Part shown: piece by piece, positions 22,632-33,900 of the stretch
Layout of the letters: each line of letters starts with the position of its first letter
Position numbering within the stretch: position 1 is the first letter of the stretch
Source: Cercospora beticola
Lineage: Eukaryota; Ascomycota; Dothideomycetes; Mycosphaerellales; Mycosphaerellaceae
NCBI RefSeq assembly: GCF_033473495.1
Contig: NC_088941.1
Location: 2,046,001 to 2,110,000 of the forward strand
Direction: 5' to 3'
DNA: 64,000 nt
The notes under the pieces: generated by a model
The model's input: only the letters and a program-made list of their open reading frames with translations
Databases searched by the model: none
What the model was told of the DNA's origin: nothing
Position numbers and translations under genes: made by a program

Positions 22632-23498
22632 ATGTTGACCAAGCCTTCTTCGCATGTGTGCCTCGAATGCGGCCGGGCGTACAAGGCTGCCGAGACGCTT
22701 AATCGACACAAGAAGAACCACTCAGCCACCACCAATTACGCCTGCGACATCTGCGACGCAAGCTTCAAACGAAAGGATCTCCTCGACCGACATTATAACA
22801 TCCACTCTGGAGGTAAACAGCCCCCCAACAACAGTCGAAGCCAAAGAGCTTGCGATCGGTGTTCAAGGTTGAAGACAAGATGCGACAACATGGTCCCTTG
22901 CACGCGGTGTACTCGAGGAGGCCACGCATGCACGTACAAGCTGAAAGGCAGTCGCGCCAGAGTTGATCGATCACCCAGAGCATCTATGGACAGCGGTACA
23001 TCTGCTCGAAGTCACGATAGTCCTATGCCCTCAGTTGGAACACCTGCAATGTCGCCTGAACTCCCAGCTTCACTGGACTCAGGAACGCAATTCGACCTTC
23101 AGAACAACTGGATGGGTAACCTCTGGCTCGAAGAGCCGGCATGGCAATGGCCGCTTCCAGAAGACACGTTAGCACCTGCCGAACAAAACTCCATACGGAT
23201 GGCAGCTCCTCAAGCATACCCAATGCAGTCATGGGAAGGCGCTGTCGATCCTGACTTGACAGGAAGCTACCTTCTGCCTCCAGGGCCTCTTTCCGACTCA
23301 GAATACACTCCTTCCTTGGCGAGTCCTTCGTATTCGGCAGCATCGGTGGAGAGTCCTTTGCCTGCTACGATGTCCATGGCACCTACTCGGTATGGTATGG
23401 CAGTCGCACCAACAACGACAGGCCACAGTTGTGGGTTGGACAATCCCATGTTTTTACCTTATTGGAATCTCGACACGAATGTCGACGCTATCCCTTGA
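22632..23498 (+). CDS. transcription factor with two C2H2 fingers and one Zn2Cys6 cluster
   Basis: An intronless 288-residue protein. Two classical fingers at about residues 9-31 and 37-59 (CLECGRAYKAAETLNRHKKNH; CDICDASF...HYNIH) are C-x2-C-x12-H-x4-H. A fungal binuclear cluster follows at about 73-99 (CDRCSRLKTRC, CTRCTRGGHAC), fitting C-x2-C-x6-C-x5-C-x2-C-x6-C. Proteins with this pairing in filamentous fungi usually continue for several hundred residues with a fungal-specific transcription-factor domain. Here the rest (about 190 residues) is Ser/Pro/Gly/Trp-rich and ends at a clear stop, so the regulatory domain is absent. It should bind DNA in the nucleus; targets are unknown. The next gene begins about 130 nt downstream on the same strand. 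Confidence 0.85.
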   Translation: MLTKPSSHVCLECGRAYKAAETLNRHKKNHSATTNYACDICDASFKRKDLLDRHYNIHSGGKQPPNNSRSQRACDRCSRLKTRCDNMVPCTRCTRGGHACTYKLKGSRARVDRSPRASMDSGTSARSHDSPMPSVGTPAMSPELPASLDSGTQFDLQNNWMGNLWLEEPAWQWPLPEDTLAPAEQNSIRMAAPQAYPMQSWEGAVDPDLTGSYLLPPGPLSDSEYTPSLASPSYSAASVESPLPATMSMAPTRYGMAVAPTTTGHSCGLDNPMFLPYWNLDTNVDAIP

Positions 23499-23625
23499 CG
23501 AAGTTTCCTGTCTGTCGACCAGCGAGTACGATCAGCTACTGCTTTGGATATCAGCAGACGCTATCCTTAAGACGCAGTCTAGCATTCACGTCTCCGTGTC
23601 CGCAAACAGCTACTGCCTGTTCGCG

Positions 23626-24497
23626 ATGAGTGGGCTCTCAGAAGACGAGCACAGCCTCTCAAATCAAGAATTCGACGAATTGGTCAATTTGAGCTTCGGG
23701 GTACGTTCACTTTATCATTATGTGATTACCGCCTACTGACCTGAGTGAAGAATGGGGCAGGCAACATCGATTCAATTGATCCATCAGCGAATGGCAGTGG
23801 AACCGCGCCCCCAATCAGCGAAAGTGGTGAGCTCACTTCCCCACCACGACATCGACTCCGGTCAGGATCGCCGCTCAGCAAACCCCCGCCTCCTATAAAC
23901 CAAAATGACGAGCTACATTTCTCGCTGTCGCCGCTCGGCGACAGAAAGGACTCGGCGGCAACCCTTCTGCACGCACCAGACAAGACTAGACTCTCCGCCT
24001 TCTTCGAGCAAACAGTAGCTTTCAACCCAAACAACAAAATCCTGCTTGGCCAACCAGTCTGCGCAGACGACAGACAGACAAGATACGAGTTCATGCTCAT
24101 CTTGGTACATTACGACAATGACCAGCTCCTACTTCGCTCGATCGCTAGGGCACAAAACGGCACGAAATCAGTCACCACCGAAATCCTCGGCTTCCGTCTC
24201 TGGAAATGCGTGTGCGAAATCGAAGACCATATTGGTATTACACCTCACGACATGTTTAGTGCCTGCAAAGACGCGGCGCACTCCTATCACAGAGATAGGG
24301 CGACGCTCAAATTCCCGACTGAGCGGCAGAAAGATGATATCAAGAAAATGTTGGCCTCGGGACAAGGTTTGAGTGATTGTTCTGGTATCGAGACGAGGAA
24401 GCAGAATTGGCTAAAAAGCAAGGCTCAAACGCTTCGTGACCTTAATGACTCGCAAGCTGGGTCGGCACCGCCCACGGCCGGAGATCTTTCATCCTAG
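23626..24497 (+). CDS. hypothetical protein
   Basis: Exons 23626-23700 and 23751-24497 (50-nt intron, GTACGT donor, CTACTGAC branch) give about 273 residues. An earlier in-frame ATG at 23479 would add 49 residues but overlaps the end of the upstream gene and has a poorer context, so I prefer 23626. The first third is acidic and Pro/Ser-rich; the rest is a compact-looking alpha/beta region with motifs such as KILLGQPVCADDRQTRYEF and EILGFRLWKCVCEIEDHIG. I recognise no family. Confidence 0.6.
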
Positions 24498-25677
24498 AGT
24501 ACCGTGAATAGAATGAAAAATAAACTAATCCGCTCACGAGGCTAGCTACGGGGTTTATTTGCCTTCGGAATGATTGCGAGAGTGCATCTCTTTCTCCGGA
24601 AAGCAATTGAGATTTTCCGCTGCTCGAACTGGCGAAGACGTACAGAGCCGTCTGAGATACATGAGTACACGTACGTCTTTGCCGACTAATGTGAGGCTCC
24701 ATGCAATGGTCTCTCGAATACAGCTGATACTACACACTGGGGGCCCCCTGAAGTTGAGCCGATTGGAGTCTCATCCTTCGTCCGGCATTTGCCAGAATCA
24801 CGCAGTTCCACCTGGATCCATTCACCAAACAATGACACGCTCTTCCTTTCTCGTGTCCCTCTCGCTATCGATCTCATGTCAAGAGGAGTCCTTCGGCCGA
24901 GACTACCCAAACCATAAGACCGCAGGTCCTGTTTAGGAAAGCATAAGGCGTGTTGTCCAACACGTGGAATCCTTAAGCCGATAACGCAACTGGACGGCAG
25001 AACCGGCAAGGAGGCACAGGTCTAAAGGAAAAAAAGCTAAGCACATGGATGGCTGCTGCCTCATGTTTGGAACTAACTTAGTGCTGATTTTGTTTTTTGA
25101 GTGCGAGAGAACGAATAGTAATCTTCTATTGTCTGCTTCTCATTGCTCAGAAAGTAAGAGGCAAGACGGTCCGAGTAGAGAGGATGACGAGAGGGAGCAA
25201 GTGATTGATGAGTATTCAAGTCTAAGACAGAGTCCAGGATCTCTGTGATGACTGGAGCACGAATGAGCAAGTTTTCCCATGGAAGCACGACGGCAGTCAT
25301 GAGAATCAGGAAAAGAGGAGTGAAGTGATGTGGGAAATTTTTTAAGCTGGTTCAAGCAGCATCTACTGTAAGCAGTTGCACACTGCGTGCATGGCGACCG
25401 AGCGTTACCTTCAGAGGTGAATGCGCTATACAAACGTCAACAGTGACCGTATTGCCATATTTTCAATGTTCTTTCCCGTCCCGCGAACAAAAGTGTTCGT
25501 GTTTATTCGTCATCGCCTTTGTTTCCTCCATACGCGCTACTCCACACTCCTAGCAAACGCCCCACTCCAAGATAGCATGCAAAAAGAGTCGTTGAATTGG
25601 TATCATGATGAAGCAATCATACGCTCGAGCTGTCATTAACGTCGTATGATGCAGAAAGCTGTGCTCAAGTCTGCAAA
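24498..25677. other. convergent intergenic, 1.2 kb
   Basis: 3' flanks of the hypothetical gene (plus) and of the bZIP gene (minus). Overlapping small frames on both strands, none supported. Confidence 0.5.
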
Positions 25678-27533
25678 TCACTGCGAAGAAGCGAAAGAGC
25701 TCGTAGACTCTGCTCCAGTGCTGCGACGAGCGAGAGTGGAAAGGACCTCGGCAGCTTGCTTCTCCTCAAGATCGAAACCGCCACCACTTTCACGCGGGTA
25801 TGCGTTCAGAGGGCGGCCTCCGAACAAGTCGCGGATGGTGGACGTACGTTGGCCGTACTTGTTGAATTGGTCGAGCATTGCGGAGCAAGACATCCGGGGC
25901 GGTGGCATGGAAGTACTGCTGCTTAGGGTGCTAATGCTTGGCTGGTTGGCGAATGAGCGAGGGGTTTCACCACTTGCTGGTCGTGTTGCGGCGGCCATTT
26001 CTCTACAGGCGCGTGCTCGCTCCGGGTCGGAACGGCACATGTCGCAGCTGCCGGGCATGGTTGTGACTTTGGGCTCCATGGGTACTGGCTTCGATCGCTG
26101 GCGCTGCTGCTCTTGTTTGCAGGCACAGTTCTGCTCGTCTGTGCAGAAGCCGCAAGGGTCTTCGTTGTCGATAGTGAACTCCACATCGTTATTCTCGTTG
26201 AGCACGTCGCGAATGGCGTACGCCGAACTGGTGCTCCGCCCGTAGGTGGTGAAGTCAATTTCGTACTCTGAGCTCGGTGGTGTGGGACCAGTGGAAGGCT
26301 CGTGAAGCGCTGTCTGACCAGGCTGAGAACGCACTTGTTCTACGGACACCCTGGCCTTCAGGTTGCTGTCGAGGTCGGCGATTCGCTTATCCTTCTCTGT
26401 GATTTCTGTGCGAAGGGCGGCGACTTCAGCCTTGAGATCCGCCAGTGCCCGATCCTTCTCGGCATTTAGTGTCCGCAGGTGGGCAATTGTGTTGCGGTTT
26501 TCAGCCTCTCGCTGCTGACCGGCCGCACTCAACTCGCGAATCTGATCCTCCAGCTGCTGGTTCTTTTGAGCCCTCTTGTCACGGAAGTTACGCTGAGCGA
26601 CCCGATTCTGCACCCGACGACGGTCTGCGGCATTCTCTTGTCCCAGTGGCTTCCGGCCAGGCCGTGGGCGCGCAGGAATGGTGATGTCCGTGGACATGGG
26701 CCCACTCCGCTGGGCAGTCATGCCGGCGTCACCGCTCTGCGTTGGCGACAACTCGTCGCTTGCCTTGCGCTTCAGAGAAGATATCGAGCCGTTCTTCGGA
26801 ATGGCGACCTTGTTGCCGACACCATTGCTGCCGACGCTGTCCACCCGCTCGTGCTTGACAGACGTACTGCGTGAAGGCTGGTCGTACGCGCGGAACCCGG
26901 GGGCGGCAACCTGCTGGTGGTGCTGCTGTGCTTCGTAGTTGATGTAGTCTGCGGACTCGTCGTTAGCTTCTGGCGTGGGAGGAGTCGAAGTCATGGCGCC
27001 TTGTGCGTCGGAGAGGATGATTCTCATTCGCGAGGCAGAGATGATCTGATAAGATTGTCGTGCGAGACGGGCGGGGGAAAACGGCTGCGCCGGCATCGGC
27101 GGCCAATCTCGGCTCAGCGCTGCAAGCCGTGCTGGGCACGTGCCGACGTGGTACGAGCTTCGACGACATATACTCGATAGCTTTACTTACTCTCATGTTG
27201 TTGTATCTGTGGTGGCAGCAGCATCGGTTGCGTAGCTTGTGGCATGTAGGCCCATGAGTCGTCGACGTCTTCTTGTGGCTGGCCGAATGGGTACTCATTG
27301 TTCCACATCATTTGGTCATTGCCAATCACTTGGTTGTTCTGCAGATAATCCAGATCTGCCTGGGATTCGGTAAAGTCGTCCTGCAATTGGAGGGCCTGCT
27401 GGAACTGGACTTGCTGGTTTGCGCCTGCCATATCTGCCATGTACCGATAGGTATCGACCCGAGGTCGAGCAGCTGCTCTGGCACTGAGGAGCGCGGTTGC
27501 TGCTTCGTAGTCCAGTGGTGTTGCGCTGACCAT
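25678..27533 (-). CDS. bZIP factor with HapX/Yap5-like cysteine motifs
   Basis: Exons 27191-27533 and 25678-26999 encode about 554 residues. The donor GTAAGT at 27190 is strong; the acceptor at 27000 (CACAAG) is chosen by frame and is less certain. The first 114 residues are Gln/Asp-rich. At about 222-235 is IPARPRPGRKPLG, close to the Hap4/HapX motif that contacts the CCAAT-binding complex. A bZIP basic region with the AP-1/Yap signature (NRVAQRNFRDKR) follows at about 238-260, then a coiled coil to about 320. Two Cys motifs lie downstream: CGFCTDEQNCAC (about 395) and CDMCRSDPERARAC (about 432), like those that sense iron through Fe-S clusters in HapX and Yap5. An iron-responsive regulator is a reasonable inference; it could also be another Yap-type factor. 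Confidence 0.8.
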
Positions 27534-28188
27534 TGTTAGGATACTGTGGAAAGGAAGATCACGACCACGAGGAGGCGACGAAGGGCAGGCAAGGACTCTC
27601 TCTTACCTCAATCTGCTGTGGTCGGAGCGTCGCGAAAGTTCCGCTGGACGCAGAGGGGTGATGGGTAGCTCGACACGGGCGACTTGGTTCGAGCAGTGGG
27701 CTCAAGATGTGGTGTCTATGACATGAGTTGTCGCGAGTGAACCAGTGAGACGAGAGATGATAAGAAGAAATAGCGAGTAGAAGTGGGGAACATTTTCCAA
27801 AATGCATTCGTCCAGCAATATTGAGGGCCAGCCAGAAGTGGGCAATAGTATACGGTACAGCCCCCGAAGCTTGATCGATGCTGCACCAGATGAATCGCAC
27901 CTGCCCGTAGCAAAATGCAGGTAGCTCGACTGGGGCCGCGCCTGCTCGATGCCGCTCACACGTGTATGAGTCTGGCAACTGCTTGGGTGAGGCCCGCAGA
28001 CCCGAGTCTGCAGATGGTCCGGAAAGAATCCTCCGTATCTATTGTGTGGTCTCAAAGCCGTGTAAAGTCTTCCATCATGATCGTGAACCTGGTACTCGGG
28101 CCTGTCTGAAGGGCGGCCCCACTGGAGCGTATCTAGAATCCACCCACTATCACGTCTAGAACCTTTTCCGTCGTGCCTGTGAATGTCA
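27534..28188. other. intergenic, 0.65 kb
   Basis: Promoter side of the bZIP gene and 3' side of the PQ-loop gene, both on the minus strand. A minus-strand frame running through 27702-28325 overlaps the PQ-loop gene in another frame and looks like a shadow. Confidence 0.5.
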
Positions 28189-28999
28189 TCACGCCAATCG
28201 CGTGTCCTTCTCCTCAAGACCGGCCAACACTCCCTCTCCTTCGCCATACATCCAGTACTGTACACCAAGATAGCAGTCACAAGCCGCCTGGAACAAACCG
28301 CAAAGCTTGAACGCCCACGGCACATTGTTGTCGGAGAGGAAGAAGTAAGTCATCTTGAACGAGTCTCCAATCAGCCAATTCACCAGCACACTCAAGCGGA
28401 AGCCCTTGCAAGATCGCAATCGTTGGTTTTCCAGAATCTGCGGTATGGGCAGCGTGGCTTCAATGCTCAAGGCCACATAGCCTTGAATGGCAACATAACC
28501 CGAGTTTCCGCCAAGGAAGAGCTGTAAAGCGGCTAGTACCACTGTGAAGTAGGCAAGAAATTCCCAATAGGTTCGTCGATGTCTCCACTGCCAGAAGTTA
28601 AATGGTCTGGTACCGTAGTTCTCCCCGGTCGCGCCAGCGAATGGCTTGTTCAAGCTGTGCTGAGCACCGAAAGGAGGTCTGTTCACAAGAGCGACGTGCA
28701 GCAACAGTATCTGCACTACCACCATGACCGCAGCTTGAATGAGGAGCGCGGTGTCGAAGCGGTCGCCAAGCCAGAAGAAGATCCTGCTTTCATCAACATG
28801 TGTTGCGCACGACATCGCCATGAACAGTGACCCACTTGAGAATCGAAGCAACGAGCATAATGAGTGGAATATCCAATGAGAATCCCGCCGATGACCGATT
28901 CCGGTTGATTGATAGGATTTGGTCGGCATAGCTTGTAACCGGCGATGTGATCAAGAAGATCGGGGCTAGATGCGTTACCAGCCATCGAAAGATTGCCAT
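28189..28999 (-). CDS. PQ-loop repeat membrane protein
   Basis: Exons 28836-28999 and 28189-28783 (52-nt intron) encode about 252 residues. The first PQ-loop repeat has SADQ-like ordering (YADQILSINRNRSSAGFSLD) before a membrane helix (IPLIMLVASIL). The second repeat contains LPIPQILENQRL followed by KGFRLSVLVNWLIGD. About seven hydrophobic segments are visible. The PQ-loop (SWEET/cystinosin) superfamily moves small solutes such as amino acids across vacuolar or Golgi membranes, or acts as a scaffold; the substrate here cannot be read from sequence. The start at 28999 gives a first helix (HLAPIFLITSP). Confidence 0.85.
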
Positions 29000-29888
29000 C
29001 GCTCTGAGTGGTTGTTAGCAGTTGTAGACTCGGTGATCCGTGTCGACTTGCTCTTCTGTGTTGGTGGGGATTGAGAAGCTTAAGTGCTCTGCCAAGGCGT
29101 CCCCAGTGGGACTCTGCGGCGTGGCCATGTTTGCGACTGAGAAGATGCCGGAGCAGTGTCAAAAACACATGCCTTGTGAAGTGATTGTTGGAGGAGGCGG
29201 GACGATGAGGTCTCACTCACGTTAATATCTCACGCGCTGATCGCGCTGAGCTCGGCAGGCGGAGGAGGGCGGAAGGAATGACGCTCTTGATCGTGTGCTT
29301 AGCCAATCCACATTTCCTGCGCGGTATCCTGGTGTTCTGTTCGTGCAAGCCAGCTCCAGAAGATATCGACACACACCGAATGTCTTTCAATGAGCGTGAA
29401 GAGTGTGTCGGCAGTAGGAAACACAAGATGAAGTCCAGTGGCCTCGCCAAAAGGAGACGCGCCCACAAGCTTTGCATCGCGATCGGCAGCAGGGGTCGGC
29501 TCCCGAAGACCCACTGCCCGACGACCTCATGCGGCTGCTGTCAAGACAAACGCCGACATAACAGCATCTCAATGCGTGAAGTACGGCAAAGACCCTGGTA
29601 GACGAGTCTCCGATCGAACACGATTCCTGATAATACTTACGAAATGCTGAAGAATTAGCGCTTCGCAGACCACAAAACGAAAAGGCCTATCGAACTGCCG
29701 AGAACCAAGAGTCATCGTTCAAGATAAGCCGATTGCATTATTGCGAGACAGTCGAATAAGACATTGAACAAAGCGAGGAGTACAAGCAATCAAACATCGT
29801 CATCGCCAGGATTATAGAAGAAGAGTGGTCTCCGCGACCAGCAAAAACCAATCCTCCTACCACTCCCGCAGAACTCATCGCCATTACC
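29000..29888. other. divergent promoter region, 0.89 kb
   Basis: It lies between the PQ-loop gene and the AIG2-like gene. No supported gene. Confidence 0.5.
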
Positions 29889-30679
29889 ATGGCCTCTGCA
29901 ACCCCCATCGAACCCACAGGCCGCTCAGCCTTCTTCTACGGCACCCTAATGGCTCCCTCAGTCCTTCACCGCGTCTGTCACGGCATCGCAGACTCATCCA
30001 ATCCACTCTACGCAACCCACAACCTCAAGACTTATCCCGCAATCCTCCACAATCATCGACGCCACCGGGTCAAACAAGCCGACTACCCAGGCGTCGTTCC
30101 ATGTCCCAACTCTTCTGTTCGCGGAACATTCGTCACAGGCCTCACAGATGCCGACATCTTCCGGTTGGACATCTTTGAAGGCGACGAATACGAGAGACGG
30201 CCAGTCAAGGTCAAAGTGTTGAAGGAAGAAGGCGATGCTGAGACTGGGGAGGGCAATGTTGAGGTAAAGCTGCTCGTCAACAAATGTTCTGGTATCATAC
30301 TAACATGCATTGTCAAAACATAGGGCGAAGAATTCTCCGCCGAAACCTACATCTGGACATCCTCACGCGACGATCTCGAAGACCGCGAATGGGATTTCGC
30401 CGAATTCCGTCGCGAAAAGGAGAGGTACTGGGTAGGAGCCAAGGGAGCAGGAGAATATGCAGGTAGACCTTCCATCATTGGTCAGTCTTGAAGACCACTG
30501 TATCCTGGCCATTGCGAAGGAATAGAAAGCTAATTCGGGCCTAATGTGAACGCACAGAAGTCGACGAAGCCGTTGCTGCAGCTCAAAATATGACTGACGG
30601 GACGAGAGGACGTGCCGCACACGGTGGGCACATCACTAACGCTTTAGTCGAGGAGCAGAAAAAGAAGGTCTCCACTTAG
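29889..30679 (+). CDS. AIG2/gamma-glutamylcyclotransferase-like protein
   Basis: Three exons, 29889-30263, 30324-30480 and 30558-30679, give about 217 residues. The N-terminal FFYGTLMAPSVLHRV motif is the signature of the GGCT/AIG2 fold, where the YGTL loop binds the gamma-glutamyl group. GTFVTGLTDADIFRLDIFEGDEYER is the matching second half, with the catalytic acidic position in DIFEGDEY. AETYIWTSSR follows in exon 2. Members cyclise gamma-glutamyl amines to 5-oxoproline or act on related isopeptides; the fungal AIG2-like substrate is uncertain. Introns have GTAAAG and GTCAGT donors and TAG and CAG acceptors. It converges on the ULP2-like gene with about 230 nt between stops. Confidence 0.85.
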
Positions 30680-30907
30680 GTGGTCCTGGCAGAGGGTTTG
30701 AGCATGGCGTTGGATACAGATGCGGACGCAACATTGCGATAGAGATAGACGGAAAGTTTCAAGAGACAGTATATGTCTGAACTGACGCTATGAAGACCAA
30801 ACTATGTAGCTGCATCGGAGCAGCGAATGTTCTGTGCGCCTTGTTACGCCCCCCCATTCACGCGCTGCCTGACTAACAACATTCCTCACCTGGGGACATG
30901 AGCGCCT

Positions 30908-33900
30908 TCATTGCCCGACCTGACTCTGCAGCGCATCTGGCTGTGAATCAGGGATTTCGGCCCCATCGTTGCCCGTATTGTCAGGAAAGCCTTCGAAAGT
31001 GTCTTCGTCGAGCATCGACTTGCCCAGTGGATCCGGTTCACCCTCGTCACCGATGTCAATCACAACGGTCCGCTGTGGAACGCGCTCTGAATCATCTGAC
31101 ACGCTCTCAATGTCAGTTTCATCGTCTTCGACGCCATCTTGTCCGACTCGATCCCGAGCTGCTGAATCGGTTTTGGAGACCATGTCATTGATTACACCAG
31201 CTGAAATTGTGCTGACAAGACCCGGCGATCGTGTCCGCGAACTTCGATTGTCCTGTTCTAGGCTTGATAAAGGACTGAGATGGGCATTGTGCACAGGCGC
31301 CGGGCGCTTCGGCGGCGTAGCTGACCTCGGACCACGAGAGTCACCCGCACTTGGATCAGCAGTGTCTAGCATCTCGTGCTCGTCCTCTTGATCTTTCTTC
31401 TCATCGGGCCCGGCGACAGGCGAAGATCGCGCTTGTTCGTTGAAACCCGTGTGAGACTTTCTCAACGGCTGCGGAGCGTCGACTTCTAACTCATCGTCGT
31501 TTTCGTCGGCATCGCCTTCGTCGGGAGGTTCCTTCCGTGGGCTCTTCCGTGGTGAAGGCGCCACTTTGCGAGAACTTGGCGTGGTCCCTTTAGAAGCAGA
31601 TGGAGGTTGTTGCTGGACGGGAACCACCTGACGGCCGACCTTCTCGGCCGAAGGACTCCCGCGTGCTGGTTGACTCGAAGTCGGCGGAGCTGAAGTATCA
31701 GCTCTAGTCGCCGTTGCCTGTGCAGATGTTGGCGCGCCGCTAGGCGTCTTGACGACCTGAGGAGTTTGTCCGTTCTTTCTGGCAGATGCTCGAGCAAGTT
31801 TGTCCTTCTTATACTGCGCATCCTGTTCGTCGCCGTACTTGATCAAGGTCTCGCGAATTTCATCTCTCAAAGCAGTTGTATTGAACTCCTTGAAGTCATT
31901 CTCATCGATTTGCCTGCCCAGGATCTTTTTGACGAAGCGATCAGGATCTCGGGCGAACTCTTTCATGTATCCGATCAGGTACACGCCGCAGTCATAGAAG
32001 TTGTCCTGTTGGGGAATGCCCTTGGCGTTCACGCCTTGCAGGTCGTCCATTGCAACAGCCATTTGCCGTTTCTCTCGTGCTTCTTCAATTACGTATTTCT
32101 TGATGACGCGGAGCTCGTTGGTACGAGCAAGACCAAAAGAGTCCAGTGATATGATCATAGGCTGTTCGGGGTTAAATTTTCTCACCGGCGCGACCCGCTT
32201 CTTCCTGCCCTTTTTGCCTTTGATTGTGGGTTGACTTCTGGCAGTCTCTACGGCGGTGGGCACAGTTCCATCCAACGCTTCATCCTCTTGCGCGGGGCAA
32301 TCGCCGACTCTGCCTTCAGCATTGTCACTCAAGCTCATTTGCTCAAGTTTGGAATGTGGCTCTTCGGGCTTTGCAGGCGTAGCTTCGCTTTCCGAGCACA
32401 GATCGACCGCATCTTCTGTGGATGGTTCATCGTCTGTGTCCACCATTCTTCGTCGCAGGGCAGGGAGATTATAGATTATTGCCACGAACCAGTGGAGATC
32501 CAGGTTGATCGGCACAACGATATACGGCTTCGAAAGCAAATCTGCATTCTTCGTCCACTTCTTTACAGCATCGTAGTTGAAGTCTTTTTTGCCGTTCTTT
32601 GTCGTCAGAGAAGAGAAGAAGAATGTGTTGAAGAAGTGTACACGCTCCTTGTGGGCCGGAGACATGGTCTCTTCGATATGTCGGAGAGCGTAATTCACGA
32701 TGTTGTCATTGAGGAACTCGCCAGCGTCCAGATGCTCAAGGTCGCCAACATCGACTGTAACGCGACGAGTGCCCACCTGAGGGTATACGACAGATTTTGT
32801 CCATTTAGGAAGACCATTCTGCACCGTCCATTTCACTAGTTCAGGTGAAGGCTCACGATACTGTGGCGGCGGCTTTGATTGACGTGTTGATCTTCGTGTC
32901 GGCTCCTTGACGAATTGCTGTGAATCTGTTCCCACGAGACGAGAAAGCGGCTGACGGGCGCCATTCTGTTGCGTCTCTTGTGCTCGAAGGACCTCAGATA
33001 GAGTTTCGCGCTTCATTTTACTCACAAGTTTCTCGCGTCGCGATGTCTGCTCGACTGCACTGGATGGCTGCTCAGTGTCGTAAATGATGACATCGTCGTC
33101 AGCTTGAGCTTGGTTTGCACGCGCTTCAGCTTGGTCCCTCAACTTCAAATACCCGCCGATCTCTTTGTTGCCAAGATTTGTGAACATAGAACCAAGCCGA
33201 TCAACGTCAACATCCACGAACTCGACACCAAACTCGTCACGTAATTTCTCGAAGACGGAATTCTTCCCTTCCAGCGTGTGAAAGTGCAGCAGAATGTGTC
33301 CCGTGCTCATCCAGTCCGATGAACCTTTCAGTATGGCTTTCGTGCTGCTTGGGTGGGAAATGAACCCGTGCGCAGCAGCAAACTTGCAAATTTGAACGGG
33401 TTCTTTCCGCCATGGAGAGAAGACTAAGGTGCCGGACTCATCTGCCAGGAGGAACCTTTCGTTGGTATGGTCCCAAATCAATGCATACCCCGTAGCTTGC
33501 ATCGCGAAGCCTCGGCAAATGAAGGTCGTTATCTGCGGACGGCCAACATCGCCATCATCTTCGCCCAGCTTCCAGATATCAGCGTCCACCTTTTTGGGAA
33601 CGGCTGGTTTCTGGTCTGCTGCTCGCGTGAAGTTCGTTGGTTTGAGACTGGAATTGTAGGTCTGTGCTTTCGGAGAAGCATATGCGGACCCAGCGGGTTC
33701 TGGACGAGGCACCTCAGCAGCCTTCTTTGGAGAGGCGCTTCGAGACTTCTGCGATCCTACTGTCGTTTCACCGCCGAGAACATCCGGGCTATGTTCGCGG
33801 GGCTGAGGGCGGCTCGGAAGGGTTGGTTGACGGGGCTGCGCCTGGTTGTGCATTCGGATCGTCTCCACGGGACGGTCACCGTCGTCACTTTGTATCGCAT

